Numbered from the stretch's first letter, positions 1-12,300 are shown. The stretch: DNA of 64,000 nt from Crossaster papposus (GCA_037893245.1 JBAIAA010000890.1:1054001-1118000), one strand, 5' to 3'. A program made the numbers and translations. Notes: generated from the sequence alone by a model not told the origin.

Positions 1-468
1 AACTGTTCACAAAGTTTGCAGCATGTCACAATGTGTACAATTCCGCTGAAGTCCTGACTGATGCTGTCATCAATAAGCTTGGTGAGTTCTGTAATGAGTT
101 TATGATGCCCTTTGGTTTATTTGTCGTTTGTCGTGTTGATCACTCCTTTCATGTATTTTTTTTTTATTCCATTTCCAGAAGATGATATTGCCTCCTACTG
201 CTTGTATTTTCGGAGTACATTCCCGACACAGACGTGCCCCCCCAAGTTCCATATGCTCGAGGAACATATTGTTCCTTTCCTCAGGAAATGGAAGTTTGGC
301 TTGGGGTTTCTTGGTAAACAAGGTGGTGAAGGTGTACACGCAAGACTTAACATCATAAGGCAGGACATGCGTGGATTCAGTGACGACTTAGCAATTCTCC
401 AAGCAGTCGTCGAGCGTCACTGGATCCAAACCAGTCCTCTGTGTACATCACCATCAGGAGAAGAATGA
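1..468 (+). CDS. C-terminal exons of a RAG1/Transib-like DDE transposase (cut by window edge)
   Basis: Two exons are visible: 1-81, ending in a GTGAGT donor at phase 1, and 179-468, after a TTTCCAG acceptor and ending in TGA. The last exon encodes a helix-rich tail with PKFHMLEEH followed by GLGFLGKQGGEGVHARLN. The same pattern (PKMHMLEDH, then GLLNEQGGELVHTEFN) ends the RAG1-like gene at 51916-56244, where the final intron lies at the same place and phase. The Glu in QGGE is the likely third catalytic acidic residue of the DDE triad. The N-terminal part lies outside the window, so presence of RAG1 zinc domains in this copy is unknown. No break is seen in what remains. It could instead be a CMC/Chapaev-type transposase. 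I am confident in the homology to the second locus, less so in the exact superfamily. Confidence 0.65.
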
Positions 469-1086
469 CACGAAAAAGAAGAAAATCTTATCCAGAAGAA
501 ATAAAATTGCCTTGTATTATCAGGCATCTTAAATTCTTAATTTGTGTTATCTGTGTGCATTATTGCAATACTTCTCTATGACCAGTTTGGGACAATTATT
601 GTTTCTATTATCACCGACACACAGCAAAATTATGACACAAATTTGTGTACCGGTATCGTATTAAATTCTCCCCCACAATGTTTAACGCAATAATAAATAC
701 ATTTTAAAAACCTGTGCTAGGCCGAAAATGTTGGGACTATAGTATAGTGCCGGGTTTTGTTTGCTAGGTTTTCCTATTTTCCCTCAGCTTAGGCCTACTG
801 ACAATAATACTAAATTAAAAATTAACCCTACAGGTCCCATCCAGTGTAAATTGATCTATTTTAAACATCAACAGCGGTTTAAATATACCTGTACTTATAA
901 AACCGGTAGTGTATACTGATGATACAAGACACAAATTTCGCCAATGCATTTTTGTTCACGGTCCTGTTTTCAATTTCATCTGAGTCAGTGATGACTGATG
1001 ACTCAGATGAGCCTGCAGCATTCTATCAAAAATATGTCAAAATATGTCAACAAAAGCACCCAGAGGCTCTTTATATGAATCATTTT
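469..1086. other. non-coding stretch between the transposase tail and the palindrome
   Basis: AT-rich sequence with an AATAAA just after the preceding stop (about 499) that may serve as its polyadenylation signal. A tandem AAAATATGTC pair sits at about 1029-1048. I see no further gene. Confidence 0.5.
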
Positions 1087-3761
1087 TAGTCCGTGGGCCA
1101 GAGGGGGCTACCGTGCACCCCCCCTATGATCCTACTTCTTGGGTGTCATCTTGTTCATTGGGATCCATAATATCAGAAAAAAGATGTTCCCAAAAAAAAA
1201 ACTCATTTGGACACTGTTTTTTTGCTCCTTATTTGAAGATATGTAAAAATTTCAGTTTTTCGTGTTTTGAACACTTTCTTAGGGTTCGTGAATTATGTGC
1301 TTACATTTTACCCTGTTTCTCAGCAGATATAACTCTAATCTCCACCAAATTAATACACAATCTTCATAAATCATACAACAATGGGTAGACAAAATTATTT
1401 TAATATGTTTTATTGTCTTCTATTATTAACGACGTCATAAATTTGCATATAATTAAATATGCAAATGTTCATCTCAAAATCTGTCAAAATCACCTGGAAG
1501 TTGTATTTTGTCTGCTATAATCATGAAATAAGTTTGCTAACCCCCTAATTTCGTGTAAAATTATTCATTGATATGTTATCTGATGTTTCCTACAAAAAAA
1601 ATAGTATCAGTCAACTCGTAATTAACCCCCTCCCCCGCATTACGGTTACTACATTCTGTATATTTAATGCACATTCAATCAAAGTTCCTGTTTATAAGAA
1701 CAAAAGCTCGACAAGCAGTATTTTAATGACTGTTAGGGCTAGCCTGTTAACATCAAACTAAATCAAATCAAATTCCAGTTCTCCTGAGAATACACATAAC
1801 ATATGCACACTATTTGAAATGCAATGTACTTTCTTTTCCCTTTATGATATCATGAAGGGAAGTACTCTGTACATCTTTGTTATTGTGAAGTAAAATGACA
1901 GTGATCTTCTTTCACTGTCCGTAGGATGATTTCTATTCCTATTATGTTTATAAATTCAATACAGTATATTACCGCATACAATATGTTTTTTTGATAGTTA
2001 TAAACATGTATCAGTCTGAAAGGGGGGCTCAGACCAAGCCAACTTATTCAACTGTTGGTCATTAATCGCATTATATGCTATAACACAGGGTTGATGATTA
2101 TACAAACGAACGAACGAACGTATACGGGGTGCAGTTTCATGAATTTCCACTGACATGACACACTGAGCAAAACCAATCAGTGAATGAATCTGATTATAAT
2201 CATGGTATATAACAAAAACTGATATTTAAATGTTTAACAACACCTTAAATGCACTACGTTTCTATATTTCTATTCATACTTTTTCAGAAACACTTACACA
2301 GGTACATTTTTTTCACTAGCACAAAATATTATGTAACTGCAACAGTGACAGAATGTTTTCCTCAAGTGCTTCATTCAAGGATAAACACATAAATGGCTTA
2401 TCAAACTCAAATTTAAGGATGACATAATGAGTATTGTTGAAACTTTGCATTCTTTGAAAATACATTTTAACGATGTGACCACTTTGGTGTCGACAATCTT
2501 TCTAGTTAATCTTATGCAGTTATCTGTTTATCGTACATAATGTACATTTATTATTTCAAGACGGAAGAATGAAGGGAAAGAAAATTAGATATCACAAGAA
2601 ATCATTACTGAAATTCCTTATACAGCATTGAGTGTCCTTCAGTTATAAGTGATAGAACATATATATATTTTTAATCAACTCTTGTTTACATGAATGGAGT
2701 AAAGGTGTAAGGAAGTAAACACCTACACGTGACAAAACTAACAGCACGTGATCTTTCTGTGTTGAACCAGATTTATATTGCTAATATTTACTTAAAATTT
2801 GATGGTTTGTCATTTTCTATGGGGCATGTTATTAACATTAATTATCACAAAGCAAAACATGTCATACTGTACTACTGAAACAAATAATGAAGCCTTTTCA
2901 GACTTCATCTTCGCTATCTGTGTCTTGGTCCGAGTCATATAGTACTGGACATCATGATCTGAATCGTAGTCGTCATCACTTGAGTCATCGTCTCCCATAC
3001 AGTCAAGAACATCTACCAACCTTGGGGGCAGAATGTCTCTCGTTGACCATAGTGGTTCTAATTTGTCTAAATTCTTTGTCCAACCATGACCATCTGTTGG
3101 TGGTGGAACGATGGGTTTAGGCTCATGAGCCCTCTTCCATATCGCCACCTGGTAGTTCACTCTCCTGATGTGTTGTTGAAAAATGTCCTTGCATGGAGGA
3201 AATAAAGACAAGTCTACGTGGACCACAGCCTGAGAAAGCATGTAGATGTAGTCCAATGAGTGCTGTGCAATATTCAGGGGGAGGACTGCTTGGCAAAATG
3301 AGTGACATCAATGAGCCGCTGCTTGTTTCCTCTCCCTGTGTGGAAGAGTAATGTGATGTCTGGAGTGAGATGCGCGTAATGAAGCAATATGAAAAATATA
3401 TCGGTGTCTGGGCTTTTGATCTGCACATGATCATAGCCTTGCTCCTTACCGTATTGGCAGTAGAGGATCACGCGTGAATCTGTTTCTTCTTGGGTTGAGT
3501 TTAGAGATGGAATCTCAGAACGCAGTGTCTCTCTCCCATTCTGAGAAGTGAGCAGTTGGGCTTCTCCTTCTTTGATGAATATCATCTTTTTCCCATACAG
3601 CCTCTAGTCTTAGCCATGTCATGCTCACTCCAGACATCCAGAATAACTTGAATAAGTTGTTTCTTATTCTCATCATTCGTTAGGAACTGCTTCCAGTCAG
3701 GTGGTCTTTTGGTTTTGCCTCCTGTAATCATCCTCTTCTCTGCACACCCACGCCGTGTCCG
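1087..3761 (+). repeat. left arm of a giant inverted repeat (palindrome)
   Basis: This 2675-bp stretch is the reverse complement of 4135-6805 with only scattered substitutions and small indels. The outer end reads TAGTCCGTGGGCC and its mate ends GGCCCACGGACTA. At the inner end CCACGCCGTGTCCG mirrors CGGACACGGCGTGG. Homology stops abruptly at both outer ends and at the 373-bp spacer. It carries an antisense copy of the 3' half of the gene that starts in the spacer. Such an arrangement can arise from an inverted duplication, from a transposon with very long terminal repeats, or from an assembly fold-back. The TA flanking both outer ends is compatible with a TA target duplication but is too short to prove it. 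Confidence 0.92.
2810..3761 (-). pseudogene. antisense copy of the repeat-borne PIN-like gene (3' part only)
   Basis: Reading the minus strand gives the same broken protein as 4135-5084: the segment beginning MIFIKEGEAQLL with NSTQEETDSR and SPDTDIFFILL, then in another frame RRVNYQVAIWKRAHEPKP and GHGW, then an Asp-rich tail. The frame breaks are shared with the right arm, so the gene was already decayed when the arm was duplicated. The N-terminal part (the spacer portion) is absent here. Confidence 0.7.
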
Positions 3762-3834
3762 GCAAGGGCTTCTGCGGTTGAGGGCCAGGGGATATCTTTA
3801 GACTCTTCAAATGCACCCAACTTGATCTACGAGA

Positions 3835-5084
3835 AATCATGAAATATTCTTTGACCCTGTTCCCTACTCAATTGGAACATCAGACAACTTCTTTGCTAAG
3901 ACAGATAAAGCTAAGGGCCTACACTATCTTCTGAAGGATGTAGAGAACTCGCAACCTCCACCCACTGACAAGACCTTGGTAGTGGAAGATGGTAATGCTG
4001 TTTTCTACTACCTAAAAGAGATGCCTGCAAACTTCCACGATATTTGCATCACAATTCACAATGTAGTGTCATCCAAATGCGATGTCATCTTCAGCACAGA
4101 CATGTACAAGCCAGACTCTGTGAAGTCAAGTGAACGGACACGGCGTGGGTGTGCAGAGAAGAGGATGATTACAGGAGGCAAAACCAAAAGACCACCTGAC
4201 TGGAAGCAGTTCCTAACGAATGATGAGAATAAGAAACAACTTATTCAAGTTATTCTGGATGTCTGGAGTGAGCATGACATGGCTAAGACTAGAGGCTGTA
4301 TGGGAAAAAGATGATATTCATCAAAGAAGGAGAAGCCCAACTGCTCACTTCTCAGAATGGGAGAGAGACACTGCGTTCTGAGATTCCATCTCTCAACTCA
4401 ACCCAAGAAGAAACAGATTCACGCGTGATCCTCTACTGCCAATACGGTAAGGAGCAAGGCTATGATCATGTGCAGATCAAAAGCCCAGACACCGATATAT
4501 TTTTCATATTGCTTCATTACGCGCATCTCACTCCAGACATCACATTACTCTTCCACACAGGGAGAGGAAACAAGCAGCGGCTCATTGATGTCACTCATTT
4601 TGCCAAGCAGTCCTCCCCTGAATATTGCACAGCACTCATTGGACTACATCTACATGCTTTCTCAGGCTGTGGTCCACGTAGACTTGTCTTTATTTCCTCC
4701 ATGCAAGGACAGTTTTCAACAACACATCAGGAGAGTGAACTACCAGGTGGCGATATGGAAGAGGGCTCATGAGCCTAAACCCATCGTTCCACCACCAACA
4801 GATGGTCATGGTTGGACAAAGAATTTAGACAAATTAGAACCACTATGGTCAACGAGAGACATTCTGCCCCCAAGGTTGGTAGATGTTCTTGACTGTATGG
4901 GAGACGATGACTCAAGTGATGACGACTACGATTCAGATCATGATGTCCAGTACTATATGACTCGGACCAAGACACAGATAGCGAAGATGAAGTCTGAAAA
5001 GGCTTCATTATTTGTTTCAGTAGTACAGTATGACATGTTTTGCTTTGTGATAATTAATGTTAATAACATGCCCCATAGAAAATG
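3835..5084 (+). pseudogene. decayed repeat-borne gene of unknown function, PIN/FEN-like features
   Basis: The gene starts in the palindrome spacer and reads into the right arm. I recognise a family abundant in marine invertebrate genomes and usually annotated as uncharacterized. Visible landmarks are VVEDGNAVFYYL, a basic block with FSTDMYKPDSVKSSERTRRG, NSTQEETDSRVILYC, SPDTDIFFILL, and RRVNYQVAIWKRAHEPKP with GHGW. The acidic residues in EDGNA, QEETD and DTD resemble the metal-binding spacing of PIN/XPG-like nucleases. That function is inference. Breaks are a frame change near 3870, a one-base loss in the A-run near 4308 just before MIFIKEG, and an apparent internal deletion with frame change near 4615-4690, where the segment after HAFSGCG should follow. 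It is not expected to make a functional protein. Confidence 0.6.
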
Positions 5085-6805
5085 ACAAACCATCAAATTT
5101 TAAGTAAATATTAGCAATATAAATCTGGTTCAACACAGAAAGATCACGTGCTGTTAGTTTTGTCACGTGTAGGTGTTTACTTCCTTACACCTTTACTCCA
5201 TTCATGTAAACAAGAGTTGATTAAAAATATATATATGTTCTATCACTTATAACTGAAGGACACTCAATGCTGTATAAGGAATTTCAGTAATGATTTCTTG
5301 TGATATCTAATTTTCTTTCCCTTCATTCTTCCGTCTTGAAATAATAAATGTACATTATGTACGATAAACAGATAACTGCATAAGATTAACTAGAAAGATT
5401 GTCGACACCAAAGTGGTCACATCGTTAAAATGTATTTTCGAAGAATGCAAAGTTTCAACAATACTCATTATGTCATCCTTAAATTTGAGTTTGATAAGCC
5501 ATTTATGTGTTTATCCTTGAATGAAGGACTTGAGGAAAACATTCTGTCACTGTTGCAGTTACATAATATTTTGTGCTAGTGAAAAAAATGTACCTGTACT
5601 GTGTTTCTGAAAAAGTATGAATAGAAATATAGAAACGTAGTGCATTTAAGGTGTTGTTAAACATTTAAATATCAGTTTTTGTTATATACCATGATTATAA
5701 TCAGATTCATTCACTGATTGGTTTTGCTCAGTGTGTCATGTCAGTGGAAATTCATGAAACTGCACCCCGTATACGTTCGTTCATTCGTTTGTATAATCAT
5801 CAACCCTGTGTTATAGCATATAATGCGATCAATGACCAACAGTTGAATAAGTTGGCTTGGTCTGAGCCCCCCTTTCAGACTGATACATGTTTATAACTAT
5901 CAAAAAAACATATTGTATGCGGTAATATACTGTATTGAATTTATAAACATAATAGGAATAGAAATCATCCTACGGACAGTGAAAGAAGATCACTGTCATT
6001 TTACTTCACAATAACAAAGATGTACAGAGTACTTCCCTTCATGATATCATAAAGGGAAAAGAAAGTACATTGCATTTCAAATAGTGTGCATATGTTATGT
6101 GTATTCTCAGGAGAACTGGAATTTGATTTGATTTAGTTTGATGTTAACAGGCTAGCCCTAACAGTCATTAAAATACTGCTTGTCGAGCTTTTGTTCTTAT
6201 AAACAGGAACTTTGATTGAATGTGCATTAAATATACAGAATGTAGTAACCGTAATGCGGGGAAGGGGTCAATTACGAGTTGACTGATACTATTTTTTTGC
6301 AGGAAACATCAGATAACATATCAATGAATAATTTTACACGAAATTAGGGGGTTAGCAAACTTATTTCATGATTATAGCAGACAAAATACAACTTCCAGGT
6401 GATTTTGACAGATTTTGAGATGAAAATTTGCATATTTAATTATATGCAAATTTATGACGTCATTAATAATAGAAGACAATAAAACATATTACAATTATTT
6501 TGTCTACCCATTGTTGTATGATTTATGAAGATTGTTTATTAATTTGGTGGAGATTAGAGTTATATCTGCTGAGAAACAGGGTAAAATGTAAGCACATAAT
6601 TCACGAACCCTAAGAAAGTGTTCAAAACACGAAAAACTGAAATTTTTACATATCTTCAAATAAGGAGCAAAAAAACAGTGTCCAAATGAGTTTTTTTCTT
6701 GGGAACATCTTTTTTCTGATATTATGGATCCCAATGAACAAGATGACACCCAAGAAGTAGGATCATAGGGGGGGTGCACGGTAGCCCCCTCTGGCCCACG
6801 GACTA
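4135..6805 (-). repeat. right arm of the giant inverted repeat
   Basis: Mate of the left arm, 2671 bp long. Differences seen by eye include the GTTC/GAAC microsatellite near 5773 (one arm has a C-to-T change in the run), an ACAGTACAGG/ACACAGG difference near 5595, and single-base changes in the outer 500 bp. Identity looks well above 95 percent across non-coding sequence, which implies a recent duplication, gene conversion between arms, or an artefact. Confidence 0.92.
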
Positions 6806-7326
6806 TTTCGTCTAAATGCAATATGAATACAGTTATACCACCATACTATTCACTAAAAGTCACTAAGCGAACTTATTTATTGCAAAAAATTCACGTGTTT
6901 TGTTTACCCTCAATTTCCTGGAGAAAATAATTCGAGCGATGAACTTTCACCCTTAAGACACAGTTTGCAGCCCCTACAAGTACTTTAAAAGTTGTATATT
7001 CTATAGAAAACTTTAAAAAAATTAATCGAGCAAATTTAATCTTAAAAATATTGTTTTGGAATTTTTTGCGTATTTTACTGGCTTTATTTCGTCGTGACTT
7101 GTTAACAAAAAAAATATAAAAATTTGCAGAAAAATATGTTCGTGATGAAAAAATATAGCCTAAATTTGATGTGTCAATCAAAAAATATGAATATTCATTA
7201 AGGATGGACGACGATTTCATTGGATTATACGTTCCTATAGTTTAGCATATTCATTTCCGGGTTTACGCCGCGCCCCATGTGGCAAGAAATTCGCGCATGC
7301 GCAAAACAGTTGGAACGGTTGGATCG
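6806..7326. other. AT-rich spacer, no gene seen
   Basis: AT-rich sequence with long A and T runs, then a GC shift at about 7262 leading into the tandem array. A GCGCATGCGC palindrome lies at about 7290. No coding sequence is supported. Confidence 0.5.
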
Positions 7327-7614
7327 CACGTGCCCGTACGCGCACGTGCCCGTACGCGCACGTGCCCGTACGCGCACGTGCCCGTACGCGCACGTGCCCG
7401 TACGCGCACGTGCCCGTACGCGCACGTGCCCGTACGCGCACGTGCCCGTACGCGCACGTGCCCGTACGCGCACGTGCCCGTACGCGCACGTGCCCGTACG
7501 CGCACGTGCCCGTACGCGCACGTGCCCGTACGCGCACGTGCCCGTACGCGCACGTGCCCGTACGCGCACGTGCCCGTACGCGCACGTGCCCGTACGCGCA
7601 CGTGCCCGTACGCG
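7327..7614 (+). repeat. 18-copy tandem array of a 16-bp unit containing CACGTG and CGTACG
   Basis: The unit CACGTGCCCGTACGCG repeats 18 times without a single change over 288 bp. Each unit holds the E-box palindrome CACGTG and the palindrome CGTACG, so the array offers 18 evenly spaced E-boxes at a 16-bp pitch. Because 16 is not a multiple of three and the unit has no stop, all frames stay open and create spurious Arg/Val/Ala-rich reading frames on both strands. The array lies about 80 bp upstream of the first Harbinger exon, so it could be a transposon promoter or subterminal array, or an independent minisatellite. Confidence 0.95.
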
Positions 7615-7697
7615 CTCAGTCGCATCAGCTTGACGGTACTGAAGTCATTATTTAATTATCTTCGGATGAGAAATGGAGAATGTCTTTAAGTTAAAAA

Positions 7698-9581
7698 ATG
7701 AGCTGCTGCGGCATTATTTCTTATTTTAGAGGACGAAACAGAGACAACAAAAAAAGATTGTGGGCAAGGAATTGGCTGCTACGAAGGAAAGATCAATGGT
7801 GTTTTTGTAACCTATTAAGGGAGCTTTCTGAAGAGGACACAACAATTAAGCTACAGGTACATTCGATTTATTTTGTAATTGGTCGGATGGTTGGTTGCAG
7901 TGTACAATATGTAGCCTAAGTGTCCTCCCTTCTCCTCGAAACATACCTGCATGGTTGCGACACATAGTTTACATTAAGGTCAAGTGGAAAATGGCCAGTC
8001 CGATTTTAACAGTTAGGGGCCTAGATGTCTTGGTTACAATTCAGTTGTCAGACTGCCATGTGTTTAAAAAGTAATCTTTAAACACTTTCTTTACTGTCGG
8101 GGCAGGGAAGGAAGTTCCGAATAAGGTATAGGCCTAATATAGCTAAAGTTCAAAACAGGGGCAACGTCTAGGCTCTTCCAATTCCTGTCGTTCAATTTAA
8201 CATAAGTCATGGCTTCGAATGGACCAAGAAACTTTCCAGGAGATTTGGAGGTCGTAGCTCCTGGCATTCAAAAGCAAGACACCTTGATGCGCGACAGCAT
8301 AAGCCCCAGTGAACGACTAGCAGTCACGCTTCGATACCTAGCTACTGGCGAAACTTTCAAATCACTCTCCTTCAATTTCAGGATCAGCAGGCAATCTATT
8401 TCCCAAATAGTTAACGAGACATGCCAAGTTATATTCGATCATTTGGGCAATAAATGCATAAATGTACCAAAGTCACAGAAGGAATGGAAAATCATCGCCA
8501 AACAATTTGGAGACATGTGGATTTTTCCAATGTGTCTTGGGGCTGTTGACGGTAAACACGTAGTTATTCAACCACCTCCAAGTTCTGGCTCCTACTACTT
8601 CAACTACAAAGGGACTCATTCCATCGTACTGATGGCAGTTGTTAATGCTGACCTCATGTTCAGATACATTGACATTGGCACCAAAGGAAGAGTAAGCGAC
8701 GGAGGTGTCTCTCATCAAGGCAAACACCAACCCCCTACGTTTTCGTGGCTGATGATGCCTTCGGGTTAAAGCCATACATGATGAAGCCCTATCCTGGAAC
8801 CCAACTCAGCAAAACGGCCCGCACTTTCAACTACAGGTGGGTTTTACCATCATTTTGCCTGAACTGTTTTCTTTTTATATCCGACACTGGAGACCAATCA
8901 AGGGTTAAATTTAAAGAGCACATAATTGTGAAACTGTCGATTGCTTATTCTGGCAATATGTTCTCTCCTACTAAACTGTTCTTTTTTAAACACCCTATGT
9001 TTTTGCTTAAAAACCAGCAGGCCTCCCACCACCCCCCCACCCCCCCCCCCCCCCCCCCCCCCCCAACAAAAAAGGACAAACACATCCACCACCCAAAGCC
9101 AAACTATACCAACTATTTCATATTAAAGTGAATATTGTATTATTTTGTCACTTCAAAATAAAAATCTTCCTTAATGCCACTCATCATCATATTTCAAAAC
9201 AGGCTGTCGAGAGCAAAAAGGTGCGTCGAAAACGCCTTCAGCATATTGGCAAATAGATGGCGGGTTTTCCGGGCCCCCATTAACCTTGGGCCAGAGAAAG
9301 TTTAGATAATGGTCATGGCAGCCTGCACGTTACATAATTATCTCCGTGCAAAGTCATCCAAACACCTCTACACACCGCCTGAAGCAATCGATTTGGATTT
9401 GCAGTCTTGCCGCATCACCCCAGGAGCATGGAGAGCTGACCTACCAACCCACTCTATGCTTCCAGTTAATCCCGGAGCGTCAAACTTCTACTCCTCCCAT
9501 GCAAAAGATGTAAGGTTGGAGTACGAAGAATATTTCAGTTCAGAAGTAGAAGTCAGTTGGCAAAACGAAAGCATCTATTAA
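7698..9581 (+). pseudogene. PIF/Harbinger transposase, broken
   Basis: DDE_Tnp_4-type transposase in at least three pieces. About 7698-7857 encodes the N-terminal Trp/Arg motif (RLWARNWLLRR, then LLRELSEED) before a GTACAT donor. About 8209-8750 carries KQDTLMRDSISPSERLAVTL and the first catalytic Asp in GAVDGKHVVIQPP. The second Asp lies in VADDAFGLKPYMMKPYPG near 8745-8790. The exon from 9204 has LSRAKRCVENAFSILANRWR with the catalytic Glu. Lesions: about twenty residues are missing with a frame change between SDGGV and the second Asp (about 8705-8740), and an in-frame TAG sits at 9303-9305. The intron at 8836-9203 contains a 25-base C run (9040-9064). Exon order and spacing match the family. 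The copy is probably inactive. Confidence 0.88.
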
Positions 9582-10413
9582 TAGGATTAAGTAAAGTCAG
9601 CTCTATCTCCAAGTTTGCTCAATTTTCTCATTGAACTTATACTTAAACACTAATTAAACTTATACTTCGGCTCAGGCATTAGTGCTGTTCTTGCAATTTG
9701 GTTTCTTGACTTCCATCAGACAAATTTAATAAATTGGGGGCAATGTTTGAAAATAGTCAGGTTTTTACAACGATTGTCGGCGGGAAATCGTTTAAAATTG
9801 ATACAAAATTCCTACTTTCTTAAAAAACACATCACATCAGGTGCCGTGATTTCACAGGATGCTTGACTGTTTTTAACTTAAAGGAATAAGATTTTTCATA
9901 ATAAGCACTTTTGTTGTTTGATGTTTGCAAACGCTGTATACGTAGAAAATCTGACAAATACACCAAGTACTGTGCAAACCCCTCAAAGATCAGAAACTAA
10001 ACATTTTGTATATAGGTTTTTCCGGTAAATGTTGGCAAATAAGCAGCAAATTTAATTTTCGTACGTTCGAATTAAAGCGACGTGGCCTCTTCGGTTTTTA
10101 CCCCGTTTCAAATTCAGAATTTGGGCATTCAATTTAGTTTTGAGGCATTCACATTCCTTTAGCAATGTGTTCAATTTAGCATATTGTCGTTCTTTTTCAT
10201 GACGCACAATCATCATTCAATTTAGCAAAGCTGGTTCGACTGAAGACATTTGCCAATTAATTGTTTTCAATTTCGTAAAGAGGCAATCAATTTTGCTAAA
10301 TGAAATTTCAAATAAGTACGAATAATTATGACAAATAAATGCGAACAAACAGATAAACAAATAAATTGTGCTAGACATCTGTTTCGTATCTTCACTTATA
10401 AGTCAGTCAAAAA
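9582..10413. other. Harbinger inter-gene region, non-coding
   Basis: AT-rich stretch between the convergent 3' ends of the Harbinger transposase and the BESS-like gene. The near-repeat CAATTTAGCA/CAATTTCGTA recurs four to five times between 10130 and 10300. No gene seen. Confidence 0.5.
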
Positions 10414-10690
10414 TTAATCTTCTCTGTCACTGCAATATTTCAACAAAACCTGCTGTATTTCCACTTTAGCCTGCTCTCTCACATATAGCCTAATTTTTTT
10501 TAGAGAGGCAGCAATGTGTTGCGCAAATAGATCTTCCCCTTCAGTTGGCTTAGGTTCAGGGGAAGTGAGGACACGAATAGCCTCGTCGAATAGTGTCTGC
10601 CAGGAGCACGTCGATCTTGCAGCCTTCTTTTTTCGTGGTGGTGTCTGGACAGCTGATTGGACAGTTTCCATGTTGGATGAAGTAGGGTTT
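10414..10690 (-). CDS. probable Harbinger second gene, BESS-like C-terminal exon
   Basis: The minus-strand exon follows a CTATTAG acceptor (about 10697) and encodes a basic stretch TPPRKKKAARST, an acidic/proline linker, then EDLFAQHIAASLKKIRLYVREQ and KVEIQQVLLKY before the stop. The last block looks like a BESS motif, found at the C-terminus of MADF/BESS DNA-binding proteins. PIF/Harbinger elements commonly carry a second gene for a Myb/MADF-like DNA-binding partner, convergent with the transposase as here. The upstream MADF exon would lie to the right of 10700 and I could not find it. A short 85-residue protein from the internal ATG is also possible. Confidence 0.5.
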
Positions 10691-10699
10691 GTCTAATAG

Positions 10700-12300
10700 G
10701 AATAAATACAATTTTATTTCAGTCACGCATTACTCCACATGGTGAATTGATCACAACAAATTGTTTGGAAGTTTCTTGCCTTAATGAATTTCAGTGCTGT
10801 GCTACGTGTACAGCTGTATACAATCGTGCAAGTTGTAATCCTAACCGACACATTTTTGAAAAAAGGGTATTGTGGTCAACAGCGGTTGTGTAGTGGTCCC
10901 TGATGGAAATAAGTGCACAATATTTTTGTTTAAATTGACTTCATGGTTTTGTAGTTGTTTTAAAATAGCCAGACGGGCACTTTTACAAATACTTAATGTG
11001 TGTAGAGTGATCCCATATGAATTGCAGCTACTTTTTAATGGTAAAATTATTTGTTGCATAAGTCCAAAATATATCAGTTTGCTCCAAATTAAAAACAACA
11101 TGATTACACACTCTCAATTTGTAAAATTCAAATTATTAACAGATTGAAAAGAGAAACACATTTTACTTCATGATCCTACTTTTATTTAATCTTTAAGATT
11201 TCATCAAAATCTCAATCTAATTTATTCAGAAAGCTGGTGGATGAGCAAAAACTACCGTTGTATAATTAAAGAATTCAGATGCAAAAACAGACAAATCCAA
11301 ATTGGTCATTGTCTGTAAAAGATGTTTTTTGTTTTTGCTCTCCAGGTAAAACTTATCAATTCTATATAGGGTGCTTCTGAATCAATGAAAGTCAAGTAAA
11401 TAAAGGACAGAATTTCAACAATCTAAATTTATTCAAAAACATTGAAAACATGTTTTTGTATTATAATTGGTGGCAAAAACAGACAAATCCTCTTAGATTT
11501 TTTTTTAACAAAACCAGATAAATCCAACATTTGTTTTAAAGTACATAAAAATGGCATGTATTATGACTTATTAACAATTCAAGATAAATGAGTATTAATC
11601 AATCTACAAAGTTGGACCAACAATCATGCATACGACTAGATTGTCTTGGCCAAAATTCTCAACCAGCCTACATCGAGATTCCACTCTTCTCTTTTTCGGA
11701 TTCGCTTCGGGAAAAAAGACGATAGTCAATTAAACAAAAACACTAATCATGCCAGGATTTTGCATCAAGCGGTATAATCCCAAGGGAGCTGAGATGGTGA
11801 TTGGAATGTTTCGTGGGCCCAGTGAACGGGGTAATAATATGAAGTGCTTTGATACTGTTGGTAATTATTAGTATTATTATTATGATAATAATTAGTATAT
11901 TCTATACCGAAATTCAAACATAATAAAGACAGTGGAAAAGATTCAATATGGTTCACAATCCCAGTACTGAATCGAATGTACCGGTTTGATTATATTTCAC
12001 TGAATCGGTAAAGTTTGTTTCAAGCAGTACAAAAATAATAGTTTGCTTGCTACCAGAGAAACACTTTGCTTAAGACCTAATGAAGATCAAATTAAACATC
12101 AAAGGGTTTGCCCTTCCTGGCGAATATTATTAAAATCCTTAAATTACGATCATTAACACTGTGTACTCAGTTCTTCTGAGTGCAGTGATAAAAAAATAAC
12201 ACGGCCATCGCCAAAAAATCAATGACCATCAAATTCAAAATGGCTGTTTGATTACATTCGAGTCTCGGCAAGCAAACTATCATTCTGAGTTATTGACTGT
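10700..12300. other. non-coding stretch, no gene recognised
   Basis: The motif CAAAAACAGACAAATCC recurs near 11283, 11475 and (as a variant) 11510. There are runs of TTATTATTA near 11870. Neither strand has a reading frame I can assign. Confidence 0.45.

Noticed and set aside
7327..7614. Possible CRISPR array
   Set aside because: The 16-bp units are contiguous with no spacers, and the DNA is eukaryotic.
7225..7689. Seven overlapping reading frames on both strands encoding Arg/Val/Ala-rich repeats
   Set aside because: They exist only because the 16-bp unit has no stop codon in any frame. All frames encode equally regular peptides and none has flanking gene structure.
8898..9126. Pro-rich and Gly-rich frames near 9000
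   Set aside because: Produced by a 25-base C run inside a Harbinger intron.
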